Origin: Leptolyngbyaceae cyanobacterium SM1_4_3
GTDB lineage: Bacteria; Cyanobacteriota; Cyanobacteriia; Elainellales; Elainellaceae
Assembly (NCBI GenBank): GCA_012031415.1
Contig: JAAUTN010000007.1
Span: 1 to 56,561, forward strand
DNA: 56,561 nt
Reading direction: 5' to 3'
A program made the translations under genes and the position numbers. Numbering within the stretch: the first letter of the stretch is position 1; every line of letters starts with the position of its first letter. This document shows positions 16,886 through 25,864 of this stretch, piece after piece. Under the pieces are notes generated by a model. That model was not told where the DNA came from, did not search any database, and saw only the letters and a program-made list of their open reading frames with translations.

Positions 16886-18259
16886 ATGGGTCTGCCTAAG
16901 ATGGCTGATGATAAAGACAATATGACACCGGACTCCAATCTATCCAGGACTGACTCGCCTTTGGCTGATGAGGCTGACTCACAGGCAACGTCATCAAACA
17001 GCCCGAACGGAGCAGCCAGTGAGCCTGTTTTCCAACCGATTACTGATCCAAGTCAACGATCGGTTATGACTGAAAGCGAGATAGCTAAAAGCCAAGATAA
17101 TGGGCATACCGCAATTAGCTATGCTCTGAAGCATGATCCTGCCGTGTCCAAACAGAATAATCCGCCTCCTTACTGGCTGATTATTCTGCTAGCGATCGCC
17201 ATCATGACTACTGGACTAATCATCGGTAGCTTTTGGTTAGGAGTAGCGGGAACGGCAGTCGCATTCCTGGCATCTCTGAGAGTCATTGGGACACCCTTGA
17301 AATACGCTCTCACAGAATTAATCTCTGAGCAGCAGTGGCGAATAACCGTTGCAACACTGGGTTTAGTGTCTGCCCTCCTGGGTATGCTGGTACTCAGCGG
17401 TACATTGGAGCAAGTACGGCTTGGGTGGGGTTTGGTTGATTGGGAAGCGATCGGGGCGCTGGGTGAGGTTCTGGGTGCTTTAGGGCAAATTTTGATTGCG
17501 GTTTTGGCGGTGTATGTGGCCTGGCGGCAATACGTTATTTCTAAAGACCTGACAATTCAGCAAAACCTGATTACTCAACAGCAAACCATCGACACTTACT
17601 TTCAGGGAATTTCAGATTTGGTGCTGGATGAAGAGGGGTTGCTGGAAGATTGGCCCCAAGAACGGGCGATCGCTGAAGGTAGAACAGCCGCCATTCTCAG
17701 CAGCGTTGATGCGGGGGGCAAAGCGAAAGTCTTGCGGTTTCTCTCCCGCTCCAAGCTATTGACTCCACTCATGCGCGATCGCCGCCTCGGTCGAGCCATG
17801 TTAGACGGGGTAGGGGGCTATCAAGAAGACCGCAACTTTGGCATTCGCGTTATCGACTTGGGCGTAATGCTAGCTGCTGCTGACCTTTCTGGGACAGACT
17901 TACGGTGGACAGACTTGAGTGATGCGAATTTGATTCGGGCTAACCTGGGACGCTGTGATTTGGTAAAGGCTAATTTATCTCGAACCATTCTAGTCGATGC
18001 AAACTTAGCTGGAGCCGACCTGATGGGAACTCGTTTGTTCTATGGGTCAGCATCGACCGCAACGCCTCGTAGCCGCACAGAAATTCCCGATTACACAACC
18101 GGAACCTGCACCGGAGCAGTGATTGAAAACGCAGATTTCACGAGCGCACAACGCATATCAGAAGAACAGCGGCAATATTGCTGTGCTTGGGGTGGCTCTA
18201 AAACTCGATTGACGATCCCCGGTGGCTGTGATGGAATTGCCAATAAGCTTGGACGGTGA
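16886..18259 (+). CDS. Membrane protein with pentapeptide repeats
   Basis: The protein has 457 residues. A polar Ser/Asp-rich lead (1-90) is followed by four hydrophobic segments: two between about 98 and 135, one near 152-173 and one near 190-212. A soluble region with QQNLITQQQTIDTYFQGISD comes next, then about ten pentapeptide repeats (A(D/N)LxX) from roughly residue 330 to 380, such as ADLSGTDLRWTDLSDANLIR. The repeats should form a right-handed quadrilateral helix. Two Cys sit in the tail (QYCCAW). Role unknown. The sugar-transfer gene cluster starts 12 bp downstream, so cotranscription is likely. Confidence 0.8.
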   Translation: MGLPKMADDKDNMTPDSNLSRTDSPLADEADSQATSSNSPNGAASEPVFQPITDPSQRSVMTESEIAKSQDNGHTAISYALKHDPAVSKQNNPPPYWLIILLAIAIMTTGLIIGSFWLGVAGTAVAFLASLRVIGTPLKYALTELISEQQWRITVATLGLVSALLGMLVLSGTLEQVRLGWGLVDWEAIGALGEVLGALGQILIAVLAVYVAWRQYVISKDLTIQQNLITQQQTIDTYFQGISDLVLDEEGLLEDWPQERAIAEGRTAAILSSVDAGGKAKVLRFLSRSKLLTPLMRDRRLGRAMLDGVGGYQEDRNFGIRVIDLGVMLAAADLSGTDLRWTDLSDANLIRANLGRCDLVKANLSRTILVDANLAGADLMGTRLFYGSASTATPRSRTEIPDYTTGTCTGAVIENADFTSAQRISEEQRQYCCAWGGSKTRLTIPGGCDGIANKLGR

Positions 18260-18271
18260 GCTTCCTCAATC

Positions 18272-19270
18272 ATGTGTACAAGTGCAGGTAACGTAGAAAT
18301 TTCTGTGATAGTTCCTTTACACAACGAGGAACCAAACGTTGATTACCTGTTTGAGCAATTGACAACGGTGCTGCAAGGACTTGATTTAAGTTATGAAATC
18401 GTTTGTGTTGATGATGGTAGTACAGACAACACGTTGAAATGTTTGATTGAGCAGCGTACCCACAATGCTGTAATCAAAATCTTGAGTTTGTCCCGCAACT
18501 TTGGCAAGGAAATTGCGCTATCCGCAGGAATTGATTACGCGACGGGCAATGCCATCATTCCGATTGATGCAGATTTACAAGATCCGCCTGAACTGATTGG
18601 AGATTTGATCGCGAAATGGCGCGAAGGATATGATGTGGTTCACGCGACACGGCGATCGCGTCAAGGAGAAGCCTGGTTTAAGCGATTCACAGCTAGTGCG
18701 TTTTACCGGGTAATTGGGCGCGTCAGTACTGTCCCAATTCCTCGGGATACGGGTGATTTTCGGCTGCTCGATCGCCGTGTCGTCGAGGTGTTGAAGCAAA
18801 TGCCTGAACGAACTCGCTTCATGAAAGGACTGTTTGCCTGGGTTGGGTTCAAAAATACCGCAATTTTCTACGATCGGGCTGAACGCTATAGAGGTCGCAC
18901 GAAATGGAACTATTGGCGGCTATGGAATTTTGCAGTGGACGGAATTACCTCATTTAGCTCAGTGCCGCTTAAGGTCTGGAGCTACCTGGGGCTTATCCTA
19001 TCTGTATTTGCGTTTCTTTACGCCTCATTTCTGATTGTTCGTACTCTGATCTGGGGAGTTGACGTTCCAGGCTATGCTTCGCTGATGGTCGTTATCCTTT
19101 TTTTAGGAGGTGTGCAACTGATCACTTTAGGCATCATTGGCGAATACTTGGGGCGCGTCTACGAGGAAGTTAAACGACGACCGCTGTATCTGGTGCGAGA
19201 TGCTTACGGCTTTGAGGGCGATCGCCACCCCAAAAATCATCCCGAAAACCATGCAAATTACCCTGTTTGA
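18272..19270 (+). CDS. GT2 glycosyltransferase, polyprenyl-phosphate sugar synthase type
   Basis: The protein has 332 residues. The GT-A fold is clear: ISVIVPLHNEEPNVDYLFEQ, VCVDDGSTDNT and DADLQDPPE (the metal/nucleotide DxD region). RETGDF-type residues are seen in IPRDTGDFRLLDRR. Two membrane helices near 232-300 precede a cytoplasmic tail. This is the DPM1/GtrB/ArnC-type layout, which transfers a sugar from NDP-sugar to polyprenyl phosphate at the inner face of the membrane. It probably provides the donor for the GT39-type enzyme at 21307-23004. Confidence 0.88.
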   Translation: MCTSAGNVEISVIVPLHNEEPNVDYLFEQLTTVLQGLDLSYEIVCVDDGSTDNTLKCLIEQRTHNAVIKILSLSRNFGKEIALSAGIDYATGNAIIPIDADLQDPPELIGDLIAKWREGYDVVHATRRSRQGEAWFKRFTASAFYRVIGRVSTVPIPRDTGDFRLLDRRVVEVLKQMPERTRFMKGLFAWVGFKNTAIFYDRAERYRGRTKWNYWRLWNFAVDGITSFSSVPLKVWSYLGLILSVFAFLYASFLIVRTLIWGVDVPGYASLMVVILFLGGVQLITLGIIGEYLGRVYEEVKRRPLYLVRDAYGFEGDRHPKNHPENHANYPV

Positions 19271-19325
19271 TGGAAGGTTGATTGAGACAAGCAATTTAGC
19301 CCACTAGCAACCTGGAGACTATTTT

Positions 19326-19967
19326 ATGCTGAAGCTCAAGCAGGGAGCCATTTTGCTTACCGCTGCCTGCCTCGTTGCGACGGCTCTTACCGCTTACCTG
19401 ATCAGTGGAATTAATCCAGCGCAAATCCAAGTTTGGCTAGAACAGGCTGGAGTTTGGGCACCTGTAGCTTACATTGCGCTTTATGTTACGGCAACTCTTT
19501 TAATCCTGCCTTCGACGGCGCTAAACCTGGCGGGAGGTGCAATTTTCGGAGTGTGGCTTGGTACACTTTGGACAAGTTTTGCTGCTTTGATTGCAGCGAT
19601 CGCTGCCTTCGCCTTTACCCGCACCGTAGGGCGTAAACTGGTGGCAAGCCGACTAGCTGGGCGATGGCAGGCGATGGATGCCGAAATGGTCCAGGGTGGG
19701 CTGTTCTATATGTTTGCAATTCGCCTGTTGCCGATCATTCCTTACGGGTTGGTAAACTTTGCCGCTGGACTTACCTCCGTCAGCTTTAAAGACTACACAC
19801 TAGGCACAGCACTGGGCACAGTGCCAGGAGTTTTACCGTTTGTCATGCTTGGCAGTTCTGGACTAAATGCAATGAGAACGGGAGAGACTATACCTCTCAT
19901 AGGAGCGTTGAGCTTAATTAGCATCCTTGTTGCAGGCGCAACCTGGTATCGCTGTCGAAATTCATGA
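19326..19967 (+). CDS. TVP38/TMEM64 family membrane protein
   Basis: The protein has 213 residues with GGAG before the ATG. It has about five hydrophobic segments and the family signature LPSTALNLAGGAIFGVWLGT, then FAIRLLPIIPYGLVNFAAGL and GTVPGVLPFVMLG. These DedA/VTT-domain proteins include bacterial and eukaryotic lipid scramblase-like or lipid-carrier transporters, so a role in recycling or flipping polyprenyl-phosphate carriers would suit its place among glycosyltransferases; that is inference. It lies 55 bp after the GT2 gene on the same strand. Confidence 0.85.
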   Translation: MLKLKQGAILLTAACLVATALTAYLISGINPAQIQVWLEQAGVWAPVAYIALYVTATLLILPSTALNLAGGAIFGVWLGTLWTSFAALIAAIAAFAFTRTVGRKLVASRLAGRWQAMDAEMVQGGLFYMFAIRLLPIIPYGLVNFAAGLTSVSFKDYTLGTALGTVPGVLPFVMLGSSGLNAMRTGETIPLIGALSLISILVAGATWYRCRNS

Positions 19968-20015
19968 CGACTGAGACATAGCGCTATGTGCCCTAAGGTG
20001 AGTCGTAGCGCCGTA

Positions 20016-21287
20016 TTACTTCACCTCTGTAACGCGCCAGCTTAGCTTTAAGTTTAGCCAGAAATTCCAAACAGTGACGATGGCGATCGCAATCAGATTT
20101 GCCAGATAGGGATTTACGCCTAGCAGATAAACCAGCACATCAAAGGTCAGAAGATTAAGAACCAACCCGGCTAAACAGACGAAATTGAACTTCAAAAATC
20201 GCTTGAATCGTTTCTGCATCCCCTTTTGACTGCTAGACAAATCGCCAAATGTCCAGGCATCGTTCCACAGGAAGTTATTGAAGATGGCAATTTCTGCGGC
20301 AATGCTCTTGCCGAGGTTGAGCGGCAAGCCGAGAGTGGTTGGGTCGCTCAGCAGATATAGCAGGGTCATATCTACAAACACACCGCTAATTCCTACTAGA
20401 CCAAAGCGAACTAACCGACCTAGAGGAATTTCAAACCGCTGCTGAATATGGCCTAATCGCCCACTAGCAATTCGCAAGCGGGTTAAATGGTGAAGATATT
20501 CGATGTACTGTTTGGCAGTAACCTTGCTTTCTCCCTGTTGCCTTTCTTGAAAGACGTAGCCAACTTCAGCAATTTGCCCAATGTCTCCTCGCCCCAAAAC
20601 CTCCAGTAGGATTTTGTAGCCGAGCGGATAAAGGGTGCGATCGCCGATCGCACGACGACGCACCATAAAGTAGCCGCTCATCGGATCAGTTACCCGTCCT
20701 ACAACCCCAGGTAACAAAATTAACCCTAGCGTTTGAGCGCCGCGTGATAGAAATCGCCTGGCAAGACTCCACTCACTCACGCCACCTCCCTCAACGTGGC
20801 GGCTAGCAACAGCGAGATCGGCTCCTTGCTCGATTGCATTGAGCAGTTTCAACAGAACCTCTGGCGGATGCTGCAAATCTGCATCAATGACTCCCAGAAT
20901 TTCTCCTCTTGCAGCTTGCCATCCTCGGATGACGGCGCTAGAAAGCCCCCGTTCAAGCTGACGGCGCATAACTCGAAGCTGAGGATACTCTGACATCAGA
21001 TTTTGAGCTATTTCCCAGGTTTTGTCTGGGCTGTTGTCATCGACAACAATCAGTTCATACTCACCGGGTAGCGCCTGATCCAGTAAGCCACTCAGTAACC
21101 GAATAATATCCTGAATGTTCCTGCCTTCGTTGTAGGTTGGAATGATTAAAGAGAACTTGACAGAGTGCTGCGACTTCAAATTGTCCTGATCATGAACATG
21201 AGCGTTTTGGGAAACAGTGGGAGAGCCAAAAACTTGCAAAGGTCCAGAAGGCACCTCCAACAAAGCGGAGGAATTTTGAGTTGTCAT
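20016..21287 (-). CDS. GT2 glycosyltransferase fused to GtrA-like membrane domain
   Basis: The protein has 423 residues from ATG 21287, which has GGAG 9 bases upstream; a TTG two codons earlier is the alternative. An N-terminal extension of about 45 residues leads into the GT-A domain: SLIIPTYNEGRNIQDIIRLL, VVDDNSPDKTWE, DADLQHPPE and DPMSGYFMVRR. From about 290 on there are four membrane helices (LVRFGLVGISGVFVDMTLLY and so on) typical of GtrA/DPMS_2. The fusion probably makes polyprenyl-phosphate mannose or glucose and moves it in the membrane. It is convergent to the TVP38 gene and 19 bp downstream of the GT39-type gene. Confidence 0.88.
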   Translation of the reverse strand: MTTQNSSALLEVPSGPLQVFGSPTVSQNAHVHDQDNLKSQHSVKFSLIIPTYNEGRNIQDIIRLLSGLLDQALPGEYELIVVDDNSPDKTWEIAQNLMSEYPQLRVMRRQLERGLSSAVIRGWQAARGEILGVIDADLQHPPEVLLKLLNAIEQGADLAVASRHVEGGGVSEWSLARRFLSRGAQTLGLILLPGVVGRVTDPMSGYFMVRRRAIGDRTLYPLGYKILLEVLGRGDIGQIAEVGYVFQERQQGESKVTAKQYIEYLHHLTRLRIASGRLGHIQQRFEIPLGRLVRFGLVGISGVFVDMTLLYLLSDPTTLGLPLNLGKSIAAEIAIFNNFLWNDAWTFGDLSSSQKGMQKRFKRFLKFNFVCLAGLVLNLLTFDVLVYLLGVNPYLANLIAIAIVTVWNFWLNLKLSWRVTEVK

Positions 21288-21306
21288 CTTCAATAGCTCC
21301 AGTGAT

Positions 21307-23004
21307 TTATGTAGCAGGCGATTGGGTGTAGAGACTGAGCGTGAACCGATCTAAATCCATCGTTCCCGTCAGAGATTCAGTATTCATAAGTTCATAACGA
21401 GCCTGTAGAACCTCTAGAACAGCTTGGTCAAACCGCTGCTTTTCAGCTTCTGTCTCAGGTTCATTCCATACAGGTCGATCAGGATTAAGCCATAGAATGC
21501 GTTCGTAGGTTGACGCGCTATCAGCTAGCGTTTTCTCTAGAGTGGCAGCAAGCTGTTCAGGCTTCTCAGCTAACAGGCTTACAGGTGCATCAGGGTTGAC
21601 ATAGTAAGCCAGGCGCAAGACGTGCCCCCAAGCTTTAGAATTCATTACGACTAAGGTGGGGGTTTCTACGTTTTGCTGAATCAGTTGGTCAACAGCGTGG
21701 AACATTTGGCGATCGCGAAGGTTAAAATCCCCTACGCTAACACCAATGTAAACAGCTATTAAGAGAGCAGTTAAAGGTTTTTGCCAAGTATTGGTCAATC
21801 GCTCTAGCCATGCAGCTAACAGCAGGAGACAACCTGGTAGAACAAAAATAATGCTTCTGCCGTATCCCCAACCCAGCGTAAATTTGCCAGTGACAACATC
21901 TACACCTAGCGCTAAGGCCAAAGGTAAAGCTCCCATTATCAATGCGATTCCTAGAGTTTGATACTCACCCTGTCGCCAAAGCCCAATGCAACAGGTCAAC
22001 AGCATTCCAACAGCAACAATGCCAAGTACAACAGCAGATCCCTGAGGAATGCTGGTAGAAAAGCCCCCCGACAGTAATTGAATACCAATTGCCTCAAGGG
22101 CATCCCAAAAGTGTCTTAACAAAGCTTCAACAAATCCAATTGACTCAGCGAACCGATCAAGATCAGCATTTCTTGCCTGTTGTCGAACTCCCCAAAGTGC
22201 CCAGGGAACTGTCAGGGAAACACCGATTCCGAGTACTACCCCATACTGAAACCAACGTTGTCGATCCAGGTAGAGTACTAGCGCTCCCAGTGCCATCACC
22301 CAATAGGCAAAGAAATAGAAGGTCAATAGTCCGGCTGTAACTGAACCAATTAGCAGACAACTCCAAATCAACTGTTGCTGGTGAGTTGCATTCGCCTCGG
22401 CAGTGTTTTGGCGAATCAAACGGACAAGTGCCCACCCGCTCAAAACAACCCACAGAACGAGTGAACCGTACATCCGCAGGTTGAGTGAGTGAAATAAATA
22501 GAAGGAATTGGTTGCAAGCAATGCTGCGAAAATTAAGCCACCGCGATGTCCCAGTACGTCTCGCCCTAGCCCATAAGCGCAAAATATTGCGATGCAGCTT
22601 AGTAAAACTCCCAGGCTTCTAACTTGAGCAACAGCGTTACCAAAAAGCCGTAACCAAAGATGTTGACTTAAAAAGAAAAGCGGTGGGTGAGGTTCACCAC
22701 CTGCAATGCCCCTCAGAACTTGCTTGAGGGTTTCTACGATGTCTCCCAAACTCGTTTCAACTGGAAGTTTGAGTAAGGAGGTATAGCTTGATAGGATAAC
22801 GGGCACATCTCCAGGAGGGTCATAGGCTGCTTTTTGTCCGCCAAACAGCAGCAGGGATAGAACCTCGTCGTACCAAAATTCGTGATTGCCCAAGTTCAGG
22901 ACTCGTATGGTGACTGCTAGGGCGATCGCAAAAACTAATAGAATCTCTAGAGGAACTCGCAGTTCAAACTTGTTAAGTTTTAATCCCTTCAATATAGTAA
23001 TCAT
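21307..23004 (-). CDS. GT39-type (ArnT/PMT-like) membrane glycosyltransferase
   Basis: The protein has 565 residues from ATG 23004, which has CGGAG 6-7 bases upstream; longer frames to 23139 lack a ribosome-binding site. About 11 hydrophobic helices and the GT-C signature in the first extracytoplasmic loop (NHEFWYDEVLSLLLF, acidic pair near residue 48) mark it as a lipid-linked-sugar-dependent transferase. The final 130 residues form a periplasmic-type domain with nucleotide-like strands (PTLVVMNSKAWGHVL). The acceptor is unknown. It forms an operon with the GT2-GtrA enzyme, which should supply its donor. Confidence 0.82.
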   Translation of the reverse strand: MITILKGLKLNKFELRVPLEILLVFAIALAVTIRVLNLGNHEFWYDEVLSLLLFGGQKAAYDPPGDVPVILSSYTSLLKLPVETSLGDIVETLKQVLRGIAGGEPHPPLFFLSQHLWLRLFGNAVAQVRSLGVLLSCIAIFCAYGLGRDVLGHRGGLIFAALLATNSFYLFHSLNLRMYGSLVLWVVLSGWALVRLIRQNTAEANATHQQQLIWSCLLIGSVTAGLLTFYFFAYWVMALGALVLYLDRQRWFQYGVVLGIGVSLTVPWALWGVRQQARNADLDRFAESIGFVEALLRHFWDALEAIGIQLLSGGFSTSIPQGSAVVLGIVAVGMLLTCCIGLWRQGEYQTLGIALIMGALPLALALGVDVVTGKFTLGWGYGRSIIFVLPGCLLLLAAWLERLTNTWQKPLTALLIAVYIGVSVGDFNLRDRQMFHAVDQLIQQNVETPTLVVMNSKAWGHVLRLAYYVNPDAPVSLLAEKPEQLAATLEKTLADSASTYERILWLNPDRPVWNEPETEAEKQRFDQAVLEVLQARYELMNTESLTGTMDLDRFTLSLYTQSPAT

Positions 23005-23824
23005 TTCAGGCTCCGTAGGTTTCATGGATACAAGAATCAACCTTTCGTAAGCAGGATACTTTCCCAAAACGCCCAGATTATTCGATGATAATGGTGAGAA
23101 CTCAACCCTAAGAGATCGATTTGATGAAGAGAACTCCAACTTTTATGTGGGTTCTTCAGACGTGAAGCAGAAATATTAGTGATAAAAGATGTAAAGAAAT
23201 TTCTGATATTGCTAATCGACTCGAAAATGAGGAAATCATCGCTCGAACTTGACTTCAAACAATGCAAACGCTTCCACAACATAGGTAAATACTACCGCTG
23301 TGAAGTAGCTTGCCCAAATTCTTGACGGCGATCGCAATCTATATTAAGCAGAAACAAAAGGATAAGTTAGACAGGAAATAAGCAAAACTAGAAAATATTC
23401 AGATAATGAATAAGAAAACCAGTTGAAACCATCACATTCAGCTAAAATTTTTTCTACTAGTAAAGATTCTTCACTTGCCTAATAAAATAGATGTTAAAAG
23501 GATGACTGTATATCGTTCTTTCAATACGAGAAGATATAAAAAAGATTAAGAGCAAACTAATAGAAAAAATCTACCCCTTGCTATGGAGCTAAAAAATTAG
23601 GCTAGACTAAAGAGCCTTTGTAAAGGATTGCTTTCCCAGACTGCGACTTTTATCTTAAGTTAGCTCTAAAGGCACTTATTTTCTGACAGAGAAATACTGA
23701 TTCCATATTTATACTTCAGCGTTCAAATAGTCACCCTAAAGCCATTTCCGTTTTCTCGATATCTTTATGACTCACCGCTGAATTGTAATGGGTTGATGAA
23801 GAAGCCATTGCTTTAGCAATTTTG
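23005..23824. other. Long AT-rich intergenic region, no gene seen
   Basis: About 820 bp, richer in A+T than the flanks. All frames are short and none has codon usage or similarity I recognise. It should contain the promoter of the GT39/GT2-GtrA operon near its left end. No repeat or RNA structure stands out. Confidence 0.5.
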
Positions 23825-24853
23825 TCAAGAGCAATTTCTCGGTGATAGATCTGCGAACCTGGTACTACACCCCGTCTCAGCAGAGCGACGGGCAGCGTCA
23901 GCTATTTTGAGGGCATACAGGCTAGCGGTTGAGGTCACGTAAAGGGGAGAACCTGAGGTCAGGTGATCTAGTACGGCGGCTGTATCTTTTGCAAACAGCC
24001 CTTTCCGGCTACCAACCTCTAGAGGGTGTGTTGTGTCTGGTTGAACTAATGTTCCTCGATCGCCCTCAAATAAAAGGGCACCCTTCTCACCGTGAATTTC
24101 TAAACTGCGCTCTGATTTCCACAAAACTTCGCCTTTTCCATAAGTCAGGTCAGCCACAACACCATTTTGAAATTGCAGTTGTGCTGTACACAGGCAGGTG
24201 GTGTAGTAATCAGGTAAATCTGTATTCCAGAAACGAGCGTTGCAGTTGACTGAGTCAACTTGACCAAATAGATCGGTCAACCGATGAACGCGAGAAAGTG
24301 CGCCAATGAGCGGAAAACCAAATAAGTCTGGTTGATAAGTCCATTTCTGGGGGGCTGGGCGTTGTGGATTGAGATTGGCATAGCGAACATAAAATACTGA
24401 GCCGATTGCCGGGAGAGCATCCACGATCGCTTGATGAACTCCACTGAGCAGTTCAATGTGTTCGACGTGCAGCAGTTTACCTTTTGCCTGTGCCAGTTCA
24501 ACTAGTTCTTCTGCCTCGGCATAGTTCAAGGAGAGCGGATATTCTACAACGACGTGTTTGCCCGCTTGAAGTGCGGCACGAGCGATCGCCCCATGATCTC
24601 GATTGACAGTAGCAATGATGATCAAGTCCAGATCTTCTCGCTGTACTAGCTCTATCCATGAGCTTGAGGTTTCAGTGGCGTAGGTTTGGCTGAAGGCGAC
24701 TGCTTTTTCTGGGGTATGTCCTGCAACAGTGATGAGGTGCGATCGCGGGTCAGTTTGCAAAGCCTCTGCTCTAAGTTTGGCAGCGTAGCCTGTGCCAACC
24801 AATCCAACCCTAATTGGCTTTGACATGAGTAAATCAAGAGATGTAGTTGTCAT
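23825..24853 (-). CDS. bvdR: Biliverdin reductase
   Basis: The protein has 342 residues; MSKPIRVG at residue 10 is a possible later start. BvdR reduces biliverdin IXalpha to bilirubin with NAD(P)H in the cytoplasm. The Rossmann motif is VGLVGTGYAAKLRAEAL. HGAIARAALQAGKHVVVEYP and GKLLHVEHIELLSGVHQAI are characteristic of the cyanobacterial enzyme, more specific than the general Gfo/Idh/MocA family, and the segment WTYQPDLFGFPLIGALSR matches the C-terminal sheet of BvdR. It is divergent from petF across a 520-bp gap. Confidence in the specific function is good but rests on remembered similarity to the Synechocystis protein. Confidence 0.85.
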   Translation of the reverse strand: MTTTSLDLLMSKPIRVGLVGTGYAAKLRAEALQTDPRSHLITVAGHTPEKAVAFSQTYATETSSSWIELVQREDLDLIIIATVNRDHGAIARAALQAGKHVVVEYPLSLNYAEAEELVELAQAKGKLLHVEHIELLSGVHQAIVDALPAIGSVFYVRYANLNPQRPAPQKWTYQPDLFGFPLIGALSRVHRLTDLFGQVDSVNCNARFWNTDLPDYYTTCLCTAQLQFQNGVVADLTYGKGEVLWKSERSLEIHGEKGALLFEGDRGTLVQPDTTHPLEVGSRKGLFAKDTAAVLDHLTSGSPLYVTSTASLYALKIADAARRSAETGCSTRFADLSPRNCS

Positions 24854-25377
24854 GGGGACTAGTCACAGCAGCAATATTTTTGAGGCAAGATGTGCTAAGA
24901 AACTGACAGCAATTTTTGAAGGTTATTTTGGAGAGTGATGCTGATGGCTGATAAGGCAAGAGTTTTTATCTCTGCCTATTAATTTCCAATAAAATAACTG
25001 TTACTCATTACACCTATAACCACTTTTAATTTATTGGACATCCAAAGGTTAGTAGAACATATGAATAGCGTAATAGCAGGACTGGCAAATTTCCGACAAA
25101 TCTCGCTCCTGATGGAAAAGAGCCACCGTTGGAAAGCTGTATTAGTTACGGACTGCACTAACATAATCAGCATTCAAGTATAAGTAATTTAGGCTTAATT
25201 TCACAGCTTTCATTACTAATCCCATTCGGCCCATTCAGCAATTGGACGTTACAGATCTTAGATTTTTTCGTAGTATCAGAGAAGAGTTACCGCACGTAAG
25301 CTTTTGCCCAACTGGGGGCGTATGTCTTACAGAGGGTCAACTCACACTGCCGTTTTAAACATTGAGAGGATTGTTGC
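24854..25377. other. Divergent promoter region bvdR / petF
   Basis: A 520-bp AT-rich gap without a credible ORF. It must hold both promoters. The petF start has a weak GAGAGGA about 10 bases upstream. I see no clear -10/-35 pair or known operator. Confidence 0.4.
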
Positions 25378-25677
25378 ATGGCGACTTTTAAGGTCACGTT
25401 AGTCAACGAGGCCGAAGGGCTGAACACCACCATCGAAGTACCCGATGACGAGTACATTTTGGATGCTGCTGAAGAGCAGGGGCTTGACCTGCCCTATTCT
25501 TGCCGCGCAGGAGCCTGCTCTACCTGTGCTGGCAAGATGAAAGAGGGTACAGTCGATCAGTCCGATCAGTCCTTCCTGGATGATGATCAAATCGAGGCTG
25601 GCTATGTGTTGACTTGTGTAGCTTACCCAACCTCTGATTGCACTATCATCACTCACCAAGAAGAAGAACTGTACTAA
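25378..25677 (+). CDS. petF: Plant-type [2Fe-2S] ferredoxin
   Basis: The 99-residue protein is the usual length. Cluster ligands are Cys42, Cys47, Cys50 and Cys80 in [16 protein letters not shown] and YVLTCVAYP. The acidic surface ([15 protein letters not shown]) and C-terminal EEELY are those of photosynthetic PetF, which accepts electrons from photosystem I and feeds FNR, NDH-1, nitrite reductase and bilin reductases. It is a single-gene unit divergent from bvdR. Confidence 0.97.
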   Translation: MATFKVTLVNEAEGLNTTIEVPDDEYILDAAEEQGLDLPYSCRAGACSTCAGKMKEGTVDQSDQSFLDDDQIEAGYVLTCVAYPTSDCTIITHQEEELY

Positions 25678-25864
25678 TCGGTGAAGCTGCTCTAGAGAGA
25701 CAGGGAGCTTTGCGATCGCATGAATGCTCTCTGCCTCCTTCACTGGTTCACTCCCGACACAAACACTAAATGAAATGTTACTGCTTTAGAGCAGGGGAGA
25801 ATTACTCTCATCACTGCTTGCTTTTGCATAGGGTATGAATCACCTTCAAGCGTAGTGCCAGGTT

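Noticed and set aside
24979-25173. 64-codon frame in the bvdR/petF spacer
   Set aside because: AT-rich with random residue composition and no start signal.
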